From an uncultured Ruminococcus sp. (GTDB lineage: Bacteria > Bacillota > Clostridia > Oscillospirales > Ruminococcaceae): a stretch of DNA of 64,000 bases. The first letter of the stretch is position 1; each line of letters begins with the position of its first letter. Below, piece after piece: positions 8,365 to 15,738 of this stretch. Made by a program: the position numbers and the translations under genes. The stretch covers positions 1 through 64,000 of the forward strand of contig CAKSAK010000007.1 in the NCBI GenBank assembly GCA_934435205.1, written 5' to 3'. Under the pieces are notes generated by a model. The model ran no database searches, was not told where the DNA came from, and was given only the letters and a program-made list of their open reading frames with translations.

Positions 8365-9273
8365 ATGAGTTGTACCCTTTGCATACTTGCCGCAGGTCTT
8401 GGAAGCCGCTTCAAAGGCGGCATAAAGCAGCTTGAGCCATTCGGCCCTAACGGCGAGATAATAATGGATTATTCTATCTATGACGCCGTTGAGGCAGGCT
8501 TTGACAAGGTCGTATTCATTATAAGAAAGGATATCCGTGAAGCCTTTGATAAAATGATAGGCGACCGTATATCAAAGTACGTCAAAGTAGATTATGTCTA
8601 TCAGGAGCTTGACTGCCTTCCGGAGGGCTATTCCGTTCCTGAGGGACGTGTTAAGCCGTGGGGTCATGGTCACGCAGTATGCTGTTGCAAGGGCGTTATA
8701 AACGAGCCTTTCGCAGTAATAAACGCCGATGATTTTTACGGCAAGGAAGCCTTTGTGAAGCTCCACGATTTTCTCTGCAGCGAAAGTGCTGATTGCGAAA
8801 AGCTTCATCTCGGCATGGCAGGCTTTATACTGAAAAACACTCTCAGCGATTTTGGTGCAGTGAACAGAGGCGTCTGCGAAGTGGAAGACTCTATGCTCAC
8901 AGACGTTGTTGAAACCTACAATATCCGCCGTGAGAATGACGGCAAGGTCTACTCAGGCAAGGAAGAAACAGCCGAGCTTGACGAGAACTGCTATGTGTCA
9001 ATGAATATGTGGGCTTGTCCTGACGGCTTTATAGATAAGCTCAATGGTATGTTCACAGACTTTATGAAAGAAAATAAAGACAGCCTGACAGCGGAGTTTC
9101 TCCTCCCTGCAGGTATCGATACAATGATAAAAACAGGCGTTGCAGACTGCAAGCTCCTTGAAACTCACGATAAGTGGTTCGGTGTTACATATAAAGAGGA
9201 TAAACCAACCGTTAAAGCCGATATCGCAAAGCTTATAGAGGCAGGCGTTTATCCTGAAAAGCTTTGGAAATAA
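8365..9273 (+). CDS. Sugar-1-phosphate nucleotidyltransferase family protein
   Basis: The product has 302 residues with the N-terminal signature LAAGLGSRFKGGIKQL of NTP-transferase enzymes, which join a nucleoside triphosphate to a sugar phosphate. A metal-binding VINADDFYG motif is near residue 115. The enzymes of this family supply activated sugars for polysaccharides or surface glycans. The exact sugar and nucleotide cannot be deduced. It has its own promoter and an AAGGAG site, and ends before a clear terminator, so it is a single-gene unit upstream of the acyl-transfer operon. Confidence 0.88.
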   Translation: MSCTLCILAAGLGSRFKGGIKQLEPFGPNGEIIMDYSIYDAVEAGFDKVVFIIRKDIREAFDKMIGDRISKYVKVDYVYQELDCLPEGYSVPEGRVKPWGHGHAVCCCKGVINEPFAVINADDFYGKEAFVKLHDFLCSESADCEKLHLGMAGFILKNTLSDFGAVNRGVCEVEDSMLTDVVETYNIRRENDGKVYSGKEETAELDENCYVSMNMWACPDGFIDKLNGMFTDFMKENKDSLTAEFLLPAGIDTMIKTGVADCKLLETHDKWFGVTYKEDKPTVKADIAKLIEAGVYPEKLWK

Positions 9274-9315
9274 AACTTTTTCAAACAAATAAAACAAAAT
9301 AAATTGTCAACAATA

Positions 9316-9347
9316 AGTCGGGCAGAACAAATTCTCCCGACTTTTTT
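9316..9347 (+). terminator. terminator after the nucleotidyltransferase gene
   Basis: AGTCGGG pairs with CCCGACT around a 13-base loop and is followed by six T residues, about 45 bases after the stop. Confidence 0.85.
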
Positions 9348-9398
9348 GCGTCTGTTTGTAAAAAGTGAAGAAAATCCTTAATTCGACTAAAAAGCACT

Positions 9399-9427
9399 TG
9401 AAAAAGGCTGTAAAATGTGTTATGATA
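9399..9427 (+). promoter_or_regulatory. promoter of the SGNH-DUF4358-MBOAT-DHHW operon
   Basis: TTGAAA-17-TATGAT lies about 60 bases before the start at 9487. Confidence 0.75.
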
Positions 9428-9486
9428 ATCTTTGAAACGGATCTGCATTTTTGCAGGTCAGGAGAGATAATATAAGAGGTAGTATA

Positions 9487-10350
9487 ATGGAGAGCCAACA
9501 CGGAAGCGATTTGAGAAATATAAGAAAAAAAAGAGCCACAGCACAGCAAAGCATAGTGTCATTGAGTTGTCTTGTGTGCATAGCATTTGCGGCAATATGG
9601 GGCTTCCATGCAGGAAGCAGCAACAGCAGGGCTGTGGAAGCAAAGAAGATGTCAGCTTCAAGCTCTGTGGCAGAGAACGAAAGCTCCGAGAGCAAGGCAG
9701 ACAGCTCTTCTCAGGCAGAAAGCATGGTCGATGAGAGCGGCATAGATGAAAGCCTTACTGACAGCTCAGTTACCCATGATGACGCCGACGACCTTTCCGA
9801 CGCAGTTTTCATAGGCGACTCACGAACAGTTGGTCTGCAAAACAACTGCGATAAGCCAAAGGCAACGTTCCTTTGTTCTGTGGGAATGCACATCGACACC
9901 GTTATGACAGACCAGAACATCACCCTTTCAAACGGCAACGCAGGCACTGTTATCGACGCTCTTGGAGAAAGACAATACGGCAGAGTGTATATAAACCTCG
10001 GCACTAACGAGCTTGGCTGGCCTTATATCGACACCTTCAAGGATTATTATACACAGCTTATCACAAAGATACAGGAGATACAGCCTGACGCTGTTATCTA
10101 TGCTGAATCTATCCTCCCTGTAACAGCTTCAAGAAGCTTGCAGGGCGACACCATAAATAACACAAATGTAGCCACATTCAATCAGGCTATCTCAGAGGTG
10201 GCACAGCAGACAGGTATAAATTACCTTGATTGTACCTCCGCTGTAGCAGGCGCAGACGGCACTCTTCCGGAGGAAGCCTCCTCAGACGGAATACACCTTA
10301 TGAGCGAATACTGCGACAAGTGGCTCAACTATATAATCGACAACACATAA
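9487..10350 (+). CDS. Membrane-anchored SGNH/GDSL hydrolase
   Basis: The product has 287 residues. A basic cytoplasmic N terminus and one membrane helix (about residues 24-43) are followed by a Ser/Glu-rich linker and an extracytoplasmic SGNH domain. Visible blocks are FIGDSRTVGL (nucleophile Ser), NLGTNELGW (Gly/Asn oxyanion blocks) and DGIHLMSEYC (catalytic Asp and His). Such enzymes add or remove acyl groups on glycans. It is the first gene of a four-gene operon with MBOAT and DHHW proteins, which supports acetyl or acyl transfer to an exported polymer. The ATG at 9487 has AGAGG seven bases upstream; a longer reading from 9451 lacks this support. Confidence 0.88.
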   Translation: MESQHGSDLRNIRKKRATAQQSIVSLSCLVCIAFAAIWGFHAGSSNSRAVEAKKMSASSSVAENESSESKADSSSQAESMVDESGIDESLTDSSVTHDDADDLSDAVFIGDSRTVGLQNNCDKPKATFLCSVGMHIDTVMTDQNITLSNGNAGTVIDALGERQYGRVYINLGTNELGWPYIDTFKDYYTQLITKIQEIQPDAVIYAESILPVTASRSLQGDTINNTNVATFNQAISEVAQQTGINYLDCTSAVAGADGTLPEEASSDGIHLMSEYCDKWLNYIIDNT

Positions 10351-10367
10351 GAAAGGAAAGAAGAATT

Positions 10368-10883
10368 ATGAAAACAAAGAAGATACTCTGCACTCTTATG
10401 GCAGTTATGTGCATAGGCACAGCGGCACTTACAGGCTGTGGCTCAGACTCCAACAGCAGCACAGCAAGCTCCGCAGATTCAGCGGCAGCCGCTCAGACAA
10501 ACGAAAGCATTGACGTAACAGCCGTTGCGGACAAGCTCAAGGACGGCATAGAGTTCAAGGACGAGCTCGCAGAGCTTGACGAAGCAAAGATAGAAAAGAT
10601 AATCGGCATATCAGCAGACAGCTATACAAAGGCTAAGGTCTATGTAAGCTCATCAGGAGGAACAGCCGAGGAGATAGACTGCTTTGAAGCCAAGGACGCA
10701 GACAGTGCAAAGGCTATCGCAGATACACTTACAGCAAGAGTCGAAAGCCAGAAAAAGGTTTTTGAGAACTATGTTCCGGAGGAAATGACAAAGCTTAATG
10801 ACCCTGTTCTTGTAACCAACGGCAATTATGTTTACCTCTGTCTTTCAAACGATAACGATAAAGCAAAAGAGATAATAGGCTAG
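10368..10883 (+). CDS. DUF4358 lipoprotein
   Basis: The product has 171 residues. A signal peptide ends in the lipobox ALTGC (Cys 24), and a Ser/Ala-rich linker leads into a DUF4358 domain of about 120 residues (DELAELDEAKIEKIIGI through VYLCLSNDNDKAKEIIG). It starts 17 bases after the SGNH gene with AAAGGA before the ATG, and MBOAT follows 13 bases after its stop. Small DUF4358 lipoproteins often accompany MBOAT and DHHW genes in Clostridia. Its role in the acyl-transfer system is unknown; it may act as an accessory or chaperone at the outer face of the membrane. Confidence 0.88.
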   Translation: MKTKKILCTLMAVMCIGTAALTGCGSDSNSSTASSADSAAAAQTNESIDVTAVADKLKDGIEFKDELAELDEAKIEKIIGISADSYTKAKVYVSSSGGTAEEIDCFEAKDADSAKAIADTLTARVESQKKVFENYVPEEMTKLNDPVLVTNGNYVYLCLSNDNDKAKEIIG

Positions 10884-10896
10884 GAGTAATAAGTAT

Positions 10897-12312
10897 ATGC
10901 TTTTTTCAAGTACAACATTTCTGTTCGCTTTCCTGCCTATTGTACTGATAACGTATTATATCGTCCCACGCATAACACGCAATCTGGTGCTGTTTATTTT
11001 CAGCCTTGTGTTTTACGCATGGGGCGAACCTGTTTATATCGTCCTCATGATAGCTTCCACTATCGTTGCGTATATAACAGGACTATTGGCAGACAAACAG
11101 CGTAAAAACGCAAAAAAACACACTCCCCTCATTGCAATGATAGCGGCAGTGGTGTGGAATATCGGGCTTCTTCTGTTTTTTAAATATACCGACTTTTTCA
11201 TCGGTGCGGCAAACAGTATTTTCGGCACGCAGATAAAGACCTTGGGTCTTGCCCTCCCTATCGGTATCTCATTCTACAGCTTCCAGACCCTTTCCTACGT
11301 TATCGACGTTTATAAGGGTGAAGTAAGAAGCCAGAAGAACTTCCTTGACCTTGCCACCTATGTGGCACTTTTCCCACAGCTTATCGCAGGTCCTATCGTA
11401 AGATATATCGACGTTGCGGAACAGCTCAAAAAGCGTAACGAGAGCATAGAGCATTTCGCACAGGGCGTGTGGAGATTTTCCATAGGTCTTGGCAAAAAAG
11501 TCATTCTCGCAAATACTATCGGCGAGCTTTTCGACACTATCTCAAACTCAGCACAATCCGAACTGAGCGTTGCCGCAAGCTGGCTGGGCATAATAGCCTA
11601 TACCTTCCAAATATACTTTGACTTCTCAGGCTATTCCGATATGGCGATAGGTCTTGGCAAAATGTTCGGCTTTGACTTCCTTGAAAACTTCAACTACCCT
11701 TACATCTCCACCTCTATCACAGACTTCTGGAGACGTTGGCATATGTCCCTTTCAAGCTGGTTCAGAGATTATGTCTATATCCCTCTTGGCGGCAACCGCA
11801 AGGGCAAAGCAAGACAGTGCCTTAACATCATGATAGTATGGTTTCTCACAGGCTTCTGGCACGGTGCAAACTGGAACTTTATGCTATGGGGCGTGTATTT
11901 CGGCGTGATACTCCTATGTGAAAAGCTTTTCCTGGGTAAAGCCCTGAAAAAGATACCTGCGTTCTTCCAGCACATCTATGCCTTGCTTTTTATCGTCATA
12001 GGCTGGGGCATCTTCTCCTATGAGGACTTCGGCAAGCTTACACAAAACTTCAAAAATATGTTCGGTGCAGGGGGACTTCCGCTTATAAATCATCAAACAG
12101 TATTTTGGCTTGCACAGTATGCAGTAACAATAGTGATACTTGTGATAGCTTCCACACAGCTTCCTAAAAAGCTCGCCTTGAAGCTTCAGACCAAGTGTCC
12201 TGAGATATGCGGCTGTATACTCCAACCGCTGTGCGCATTGGCACTTTTGGCAGTTTCCACCGCCTACCTTGCAGGCAATTCATTCAATCCGTTCCTGTAT
12301 TTCAGATTTTAA
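10897..12312 (+). CDS. MBOAT family O-acyltransferase (AlgI-like)
   Basis: The product has 471 residues and about ten or more membrane segments. It carries MBOAT hallmarks: FPQLIAGPIVRY, the DFSGYSDMAIGLG segment, the WRRWHMSLSSWFRDYVYIPLGG block, and the catalytic His in FWHGANWNF. Enzymes of this type pass acyl (usually acetyl) groups from a cytoplasmic donor across the membrane to exported polysaccharides or teichoic acids, as in AlgI, PatA and DltB. Together with the SGNH and DHHW partners it forms a complete acylation module. AGGAG lies ten bases before the ATG. Confidence 0.95.
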   Translation: MLFSSTTFLFAFLPIVLITYYIVPRITRNLVLFIFSLVFYAWGEPVYIVLMIASTIVAYITGLLADKQRKNAKKHTPLIAMIAAVVWNIGLLLFFKYTDFFIGAANSIFGTQIKTLGLALPIGISFYSFQTLSYVIDVYKGEVRSQKNFLDLATYVALFPQLIAGPIVRYIDVAEQLKKRNESIEHFAQGVWRFSIGLGKKVILANTIGELFDTISNSAQSELSVAASWLGIIAYTFQIYFDFSGYSDMAIGLGKMFGFDFLENFNYPYISTSITDFWRRWHMSLSSWFRDYVYIPLGGNRKGKARQCLNIMIVWFLTGFWHGANWNFMLWGVYFGVILLCEKLFLGKALKKIPAFFQHIYALLFIVIGWGIFSYEDFGKLTQNFKNMFGAGGLPLINHQTVFWLAQYAVTIVILVIASTQLPKKLALKLQTKCPEICGCILQPLCALALLAVSTAYLAGNSFNPFLYFRF

Positions 12313-12327
12313 AGGAGGACGGCAGAT

Positions 12328-13461
12328 ATGAAAAAACAACTTAAAAACTATATCATGATAGTGTGCTTTCTGCTGTTCATATTCGGCTTTTCAGTGGCAA
12401 GCTTCATCTCAGAGGATCGTGAGTTCTCCGAAAACGAGAACCGCTATCTACAGCAAGCCCCTGAGTTTTCATGGAAAAAGCTCAAAAGCGGCGAGTTCAC
12501 ATCGGATATCGAAAGCTATATGTCCGATCAGATATTCCTCAAAGACCAGCTTGTAAGCCTTAAGACAGTCACCGACCGCACGCTTCTGAAAAACTATCAG
12601 AACGGCGTATATTTCGGCAAGGACGGCTATTATCTCCAAGACTATCAGGAAAACAGACCTCTTATCGAGAAAAATATAAGCTGTCTTAACGATTTCGCAG
12701 ACAGCCTTGATAAGTCTGTTGACGTAAGCTTTCTTCTTGTGCCTAATGCAGTTTCCGTTATGTCAGACAAGCTTCCTGCGGTCACACAGACCGACGACCA
12801 GCTTGAAAGCGAAAAGTATATAAGCTCTATCCTCAGCGACAGGATAAACCTCTGCTTTCCATATAACCAGCTCAAAGACGCCGCAAAATCCACGCAGGTT
12901 TTCTATAAGACCGACCACCATTGGACAGCCGAGGGCGCAAAAGTGGGCTTTGACGCACTTATGACCGCCATGAATGAAGATATCCCACAGGTATCCTACA
13001 ATATAGAAACTGTAAAGGACTTCCACGGCACACTTTATTCAAAAGCTCCGACAGACTTCTCCTTTGCTGACGAAATGCACTTCTACACAAACCCTGACAA
13101 CAGCGTAAAGGTAAATTATGTTGAAGAAAACAAGCAGACAGATACCCTTTTTGACGATTCATTCAAGACCAAAAAGGATAAATACTCCACATTCATGGGT
13201 GGAAACTTTGCCCTCACAGAGATAGAAACAAACGGCGAAAGCGACGAACACGTCCTTATTATAAAGGACAGCTACGCAAACACAGTTATGCCATACTTTG
13301 CCGACAAGTATAAGCACATCACAATGATAGATATGCGTTATTACCACATCATGGATAAGACCGTCAGCGAGTATGTAAAAGACAACGGCATAACAAAGGT
13401 CATTTTCCTTTATAATATGGACTTTGTGAACACCGATAACAACTTCATATGGCTTGAATAA
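12328..13461 (+). CDS. DHHW family protein (AlgJ/AlgX-like acyltransferase partner)
   Basis: The product has 377 residues. One N-terminal membrane anchor (about 7-27) is followed by an extracytoplasmic SGNH-like domain. The family motif DHHW is present (YKTDHHWTAEGAKVGFDAL), and a C-terminal Ser block reads IIKDSYANTVMPYF. By analogy with AlgJ/AlgX it should carry out the final acyl transfer to the glycan outside the membrane, working with the MBOAT protein 15 bases upstream. GGAGG lies nine bases before the ATG. It is the last gene of the operon; a GGGCGACC/GGTCGCCC palindrome follows. Confidence 0.92.
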   Translation: MKKQLKNYIMIVCFLLFIFGFSVASFISEDREFSENENRYLQQAPEFSWKKLKSGEFTSDIESYMSDQIFLKDQLVSLKTVTDRTLLKNYQNGVYFGKDGYYLQDYQENRPLIEKNISCLNDFADSLDKSVDVSFLLVPNAVSVMSDKLPAVTQTDDQLESEKYISSILSDRINLCFPYNQLKDAAKSTQVFYKTDHHWTAEGAKVGFDALMTAMNEDIPQVSYNIETVKDFHGTLYSKAPTDFSFADEMHFYTNPDNSVKVNYVEENKQTDTLFDDSFKTKKDKYSTFMGGNFALTEIETNGESDEHVLIIKDSYANTVMPYFADKYKHITMIDMRYYHIMDKTVSEYVKDNGITKVIFLYNMDFVNTDNNFIWLE

Positions 13462-13473
13462 TTTAGCAATAAG

Positions 13474-13495
13474 TAGGGGCGACCTTTGGTCGCCC
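13474..13495. repeat. interspersed palindrome, copy 1 (TAGGGGCGACC...GGTCGCCC)
   Basis: An 8-bp palindrome, GGGCGACC-TTT-GGTCGCCC, preceded by TAG. It lies 12 bases after the DHHW stop. One of 16 copies in the window. Confidence 0.8.
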
Positions 13496-13573
13496 GCTAT
13501 TTTTTATAATTCGCACACTATTTTTACACCCACATAGCAACCAACGCTAAACCCACAGAAAGAAGGACTTACA

Positions 13574-14002
13574 ATGACATTCACCCCATACAAACGAAAA
13601 GCCTTTTACTATGAGACCGACCGCATGGATATAATCCACCATTCCAACTATGTCCGCTGGCTTGAAGAGGCAAGAGTTGACCTTATGGAGCAGCTTGGCT
13701 GCCCATTCCATGAGATAGAGGCAAGAGGCATAGTTTCCCCAGTCCTCTCTGTTGAAACACACTATAAATATCCCGTCCGTTTCGGAGATGAGTTTGAAGT
13801 GCGCTGTAAGCTGTCAAAGTTCAACGGCTGTGCCTATGAGCTTGACTACGACGTCTTTGATCTTACCACACAGAAAACAGCCTGCCTTGCCCACACCTCC
13901 CACTGCTTCACCACCTCCGACCTTAAGCCTGTAAGACTAAAGAAGCATTATCCCGATATCTACGAGAAATTCCTGTCCGCATATCAGGCAAGTGAAGAAT
14001 AA
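13574..14002 (+). CDS. YbgC/FadM-type acyl-CoA thioesterase (4HBT hotdog fold)
   Basis: The product has 142 residues, typical of single hotdog-domain thioesterases. The N-terminal segment YYETDRMDIIHHSNYVRWLEE matches the YbgC-type active site (Y.TD.M...HH..Y..W.EEAR), with the catalytic Asp at about residue 17. The rest fits the hotdog strand pattern (VETHYKYPVRFGDEFEV). These enzymes hydrolyse acyl-CoA thioesters; the physiological substrate is unknown. AAGGA lies six bases before the ATG. It is followed at once by a strong terminator. Confidence 0.92.
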   Translation: MTFTPYKRKAFYYETDRMDIIHHSNYVRWLEEARVDLMEQLGCPFHEIEARGIVSPVLSVETHYKYPVRFGDEFEVRCKLSKFNGCAYELDYDVFDLTTQKTACLAHTSHCFTTSDLKPVRLKKHYPDIYEKFLSAYQASEE

Positions 14003-14004
14003 GC

Positions 14005-14050
14005 AAAAAAATGTACAGCTCCCGAGTTTTTTCTCAGGAGCTGTACTTTT
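14005..14050 (+). terminator. bidirectional terminator between the thioesterase and DUF1284 genes
   Basis: GTACAGCTCC (14013-14022) pairs with GGAGCTGTAC (14037-14046). T residues follow on the plus strand and an A run precedes, so it can also stop the converging bioY-DUF1284 transcript. Confidence 0.85.
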
Positions 14051-14076
14051 GTGTAAAAAATGACAGACGTGACCTG

Positions 14077-14508
14077 TCACGAAGAAAGCAGTTTATCAAC
14101 GCCCTCACGCCACTTTTCAAAGCTGCACAAACCAAGCTTTGCCCAGCGGCATTCTGAGCATAGTATATCAAATGCCTTTTTATCCATTTTGCTTCTAAGC
14201 CTTGTCAGCGCACTGCGATAATTCTCCACCGAGTGACATTCTATCTCAGAAAGTCTGCAAACCTCGCTGTCTTTCTGCGCCACCGTTCCACCGCAGCCGT
14301 CAAGCAAACAACCGTCCTCCGTCCTGTTTGGGCAGTGCTGACATATCATATCTCCGCCGCACACAAACCGCACCGCAGTGTCCTCGCTCTCCAATCTGTC
14401 TTTCACAGACTGCATATTCACAGAAAAGCCGTCACTGTAGCCTTTTCCCTGAAAAAGCGGCAGGCACAGCAGATGATGAAATCTAAGCTCAGGCTCTCTT
14501 GTAAGCAT
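14077..14508 (-). CDS. DUF1284 domain-containing protein
   Basis: The product has about 143 residues and matches the DUF1284 layout. An N-terminal RFHHLLCLPLFQGKGYSDGF block is followed by Cys-rich segments CGGDMICQHCPN and DGCGGTV, and a C-terminal CSECRWAKLGLC. The conserved Cys pairs suggest a metal or iron-sulfur site. Function is not known. The ATG at 14508 lies inside the last codons of bioY (20-base overlap), which suggests coupled translation. A TTG at 14526 would extend it. Two-gene operon with bioY. Confidence 0.85.
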   Translation of the reverse strand: MLTREPELRFHHLLCLPLFQGKGYSDGFSVNMQSVKDRLESEDTAVRFVCGGDMICQHCPNRTEDGCLLDGCGGTVAQKDSEVCRLSEIECHSVENYRSALTRLRSKMDKKAFDILCSECRWAKLGLCSFEKWREGVDKLLSS

Positions 14509-15064
14509 AGCAGCCTGTCTTTGCAAGTCTGCTTACAAGCTCGATGCTGATAAGGTAAGCAGCAACAACAGAGATAACGTCCTTTACAAGATAAGGAACA
14601 GAAACGAGAAGGATAGACTTGCCGATAGAAATATTAGCAACGATAGCGTACTGGATAGCACCGAGCAGGTGGTCGCAAGCAAGACCTGCGATACCAAGCA
14701 CAATAGCGATGACCTTACCGCTTATCTTGTCAGAGCAGAACTTTGCGCCAAGACCGCAAAGAAGAGCCATAACGATAAATCCGTAAATGAATCCACCTGT
14801 ATATCCTACGATAACGGAGAAACCGCCTGACCAGCCTGCAAACACAGGCACACCGATAGCGCCCAGCAGACCATAGACCAGAGCAGACACAGCGCCGCCC
14901 TTCCAGCCGAGAAAATATCCTGCGAGAGCCACAGCAAAAGTCTGGAGCGTAACAGGAACGTGAGTAGGAAGAGGGATAGTTATCTGCGAAAGCACAGCGA
15001 TTATAGCCGTCATAACTCCGATACCGACTATCTGTTTTGTTTTGTTTTTAGCATTGTTATTCAT
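14489..15064 (-). CDS. bioY: Biotin transporter BioY (ECF S component)
   Basis: BioY is the membrane-embedded substrate-binding subunit of biotin ECF transporters. The 191-residue length and six hydrophobic segments fit. Diagnostic stretches are TIPLPTHVPVTLQTFAVALA near the N terminus and GGFSVIVGYTGGFIYGF in the middle. No EcfA or EcfT gene lies nearby, so it probably shares a general energising module encoded elsewhere or works alone. A consensus promoter with an overlapping inverted repeat lies upstream and may be the site of biotin-dependent control. Confidence 0.94.
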   Translation of the reverse strand: MNNNAKNKTKQIVGIGVMTAIIAVLSQITIPLPTHVPVTLQTFAVALAGYFLGWKGGAVSALVYGLLGAIGVPVFAGWSGGFSVIVGYTGGFIYGFIVMALLCGLGAKFCSDKISGKVIAIVLGIAGLACDHLLGAIQYAIVANISIGKSILLVSVPYLVKDVISVVAAYLISIELVSRLAKTGCYAYKRA

Positions 15065-15089
15065 TGTAAACCTATCCTTTACTTTTTAT

Positions 15090-15130
15090 TTGACAATTAA
15101 TATTGTATCACATGCCGAATAAATTGTCAA
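15090..15130 (-). promoter_or_regulatory. bioY promoter with overlapping inverted repeat (candidate operator)
   Basis: On the minus strand, TTGACA (15125-15130), a 17-base spacer and TACAAT (15102-15107) form a strong promoter. The -35 hexamer is part of TTGACAATT, repeated inverted as AATTGTCAA just downstream of the -10. The 9-bp arms therefore bracket the promoter, the expected arrangement for a repressor such as BirA. The half-site is not the textbook BirA box, so the regulator is inferred. Confidence 0.6.
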
Positions 15131-15495
15131 CTAAAAATATTTATTTTGGTATACAATTATAAAGTGTCGGTAAACGATACTTTTATACAATTTTAATAAC
15201 AAACAGCGAAAACACGGCATTGCCCCGCCTAACGAGCTGTCGCATTTCGGTGAAACCGAAATTGAGCCAAGCCCCTACAATTTAGAATTTACTGCAAATC
15301 CAGAGCACGGGCGACCTCCTACCGCCGCCAAATCGCTCCGCTCGGTGCTGAGGCACGACCCTGTTCAGCTATGCCATTCCTAATTCCTCATTCCTCATCT
15401 CCCCCACGTTTTTGTGCATTTTGTCCTTAAATCCTACCAAGTCGATAGAATTAATATCATTTTTCACAAAAATGCTAAAAATCATCTTAAACCTA
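15131..15495. other. intergenic region with degenerate composite repeats
   Basis: No gene is supported here. 15215-15290 holds a GCATTTCGG...CCGAAATTGAGC palindrome ending in GCCCCTACAA, a diverged form of the interspersed palindrome. 15338-15405 holds GCTCCGCTCGGTGCTGAG, then GTTCAGCTATGCCA, then CCTCATTCCTCA heptamers. The same order recurs at about 22040-22110. Confidence 0.6.
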
Positions 15496-15524
15496 TTGAC
15501 ATTCCTCTATGGGTGTGGTATAGT
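15496..15524 (+). promoter_or_regulatory. promoter of the leader peptide-metY unit
   Basis: TTGACA-17-TATAGT. The predicted start of transcription is near 15531, giving an untranslated leader of about 208 bases before metY, with the cysteine-rich ORF inside it. Confidence 0.8.
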
Positions 15525-15587
15525 ATAGATACGCTAAAACATACTAAACGACTAGGATTAATATGAATTTGAAATGAGGCGTTGAAA

Positions 15588-15662
15588 ATGAGTGTAAAAA
15601 TACTGAAACTGAAAACAGCGTACGATTCACGAATGTGTGTGTACTGTATGTGTTGCTGTTAA
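15588..15662 (+). CDS. Cysteine-rich leader peptide upstream of metY (24 codons)
   Basis: An ATG (15588) with GAGG eight bases upstream opens a 24-codon ORF ending at TAA (15660-15662). The peptide begins MSVKILKLKTAYDSR and ends MCVYCMCCC. Five of its last eight residues are Cys, four of them TGT and one TGC. It lies between a strong promoter and metY, whose product makes homocysteine and possibly cysteine. This is the hallmark of a leader peptide that senses charged tRNA-Cys. The Cys codons and stop overlap a hairpin (15654-15670), and an upstream segment can pair with the same bases. It is too short for ordinary gene calling. A free-standing Cys-rich peptide with its own role is the alternative. 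Confidence 0.8.
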   Translation: MSVKILKLKTAYDSRMCVYCMCCC

Positions 15663-15670
15663 AAACAGCA
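15614..15670 (+). promoter_or_regulatory. competing hairpins in the metY leader
   Basis: TGCTGTT (15654-15660) pairs with AACAGCA (15664-15670) around a 3-base loop, overlapping the last Cys codons and stop of the leader ORF. The same GCTGTT could instead pair with AACAGC at 15614-15619. A further stem joins ACAG/TAC (15615-15623) to GTACTGT (15641-15647). These are mutually exclusive folds that a stalled ribosome would rearrange. No U tract follows directly, so control could be translational or rho-dependent. Confidence 0.55.
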
Positions 15671-15738
15671 TAAAGTTCAGTAACAAAAATTTTTATCGGA
15701 TTTAAAAAACATCAATTTAATGAAAGAGGTAATTTACA

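Noticed and set aside
10230..10367. Upstream extension of the DUF4358 lipoprotein, overlapping the SGNH gene
   Set aside because: The ATG at 10368 with AAAGGA gives a proper lipoprotein signal; the extension is Arg-rich and out of keeping.
14011..14050. Riboswitch for the thioesterase gene
   Set aside because: The hairpin lies after the stop codon and has the form of a terminator.
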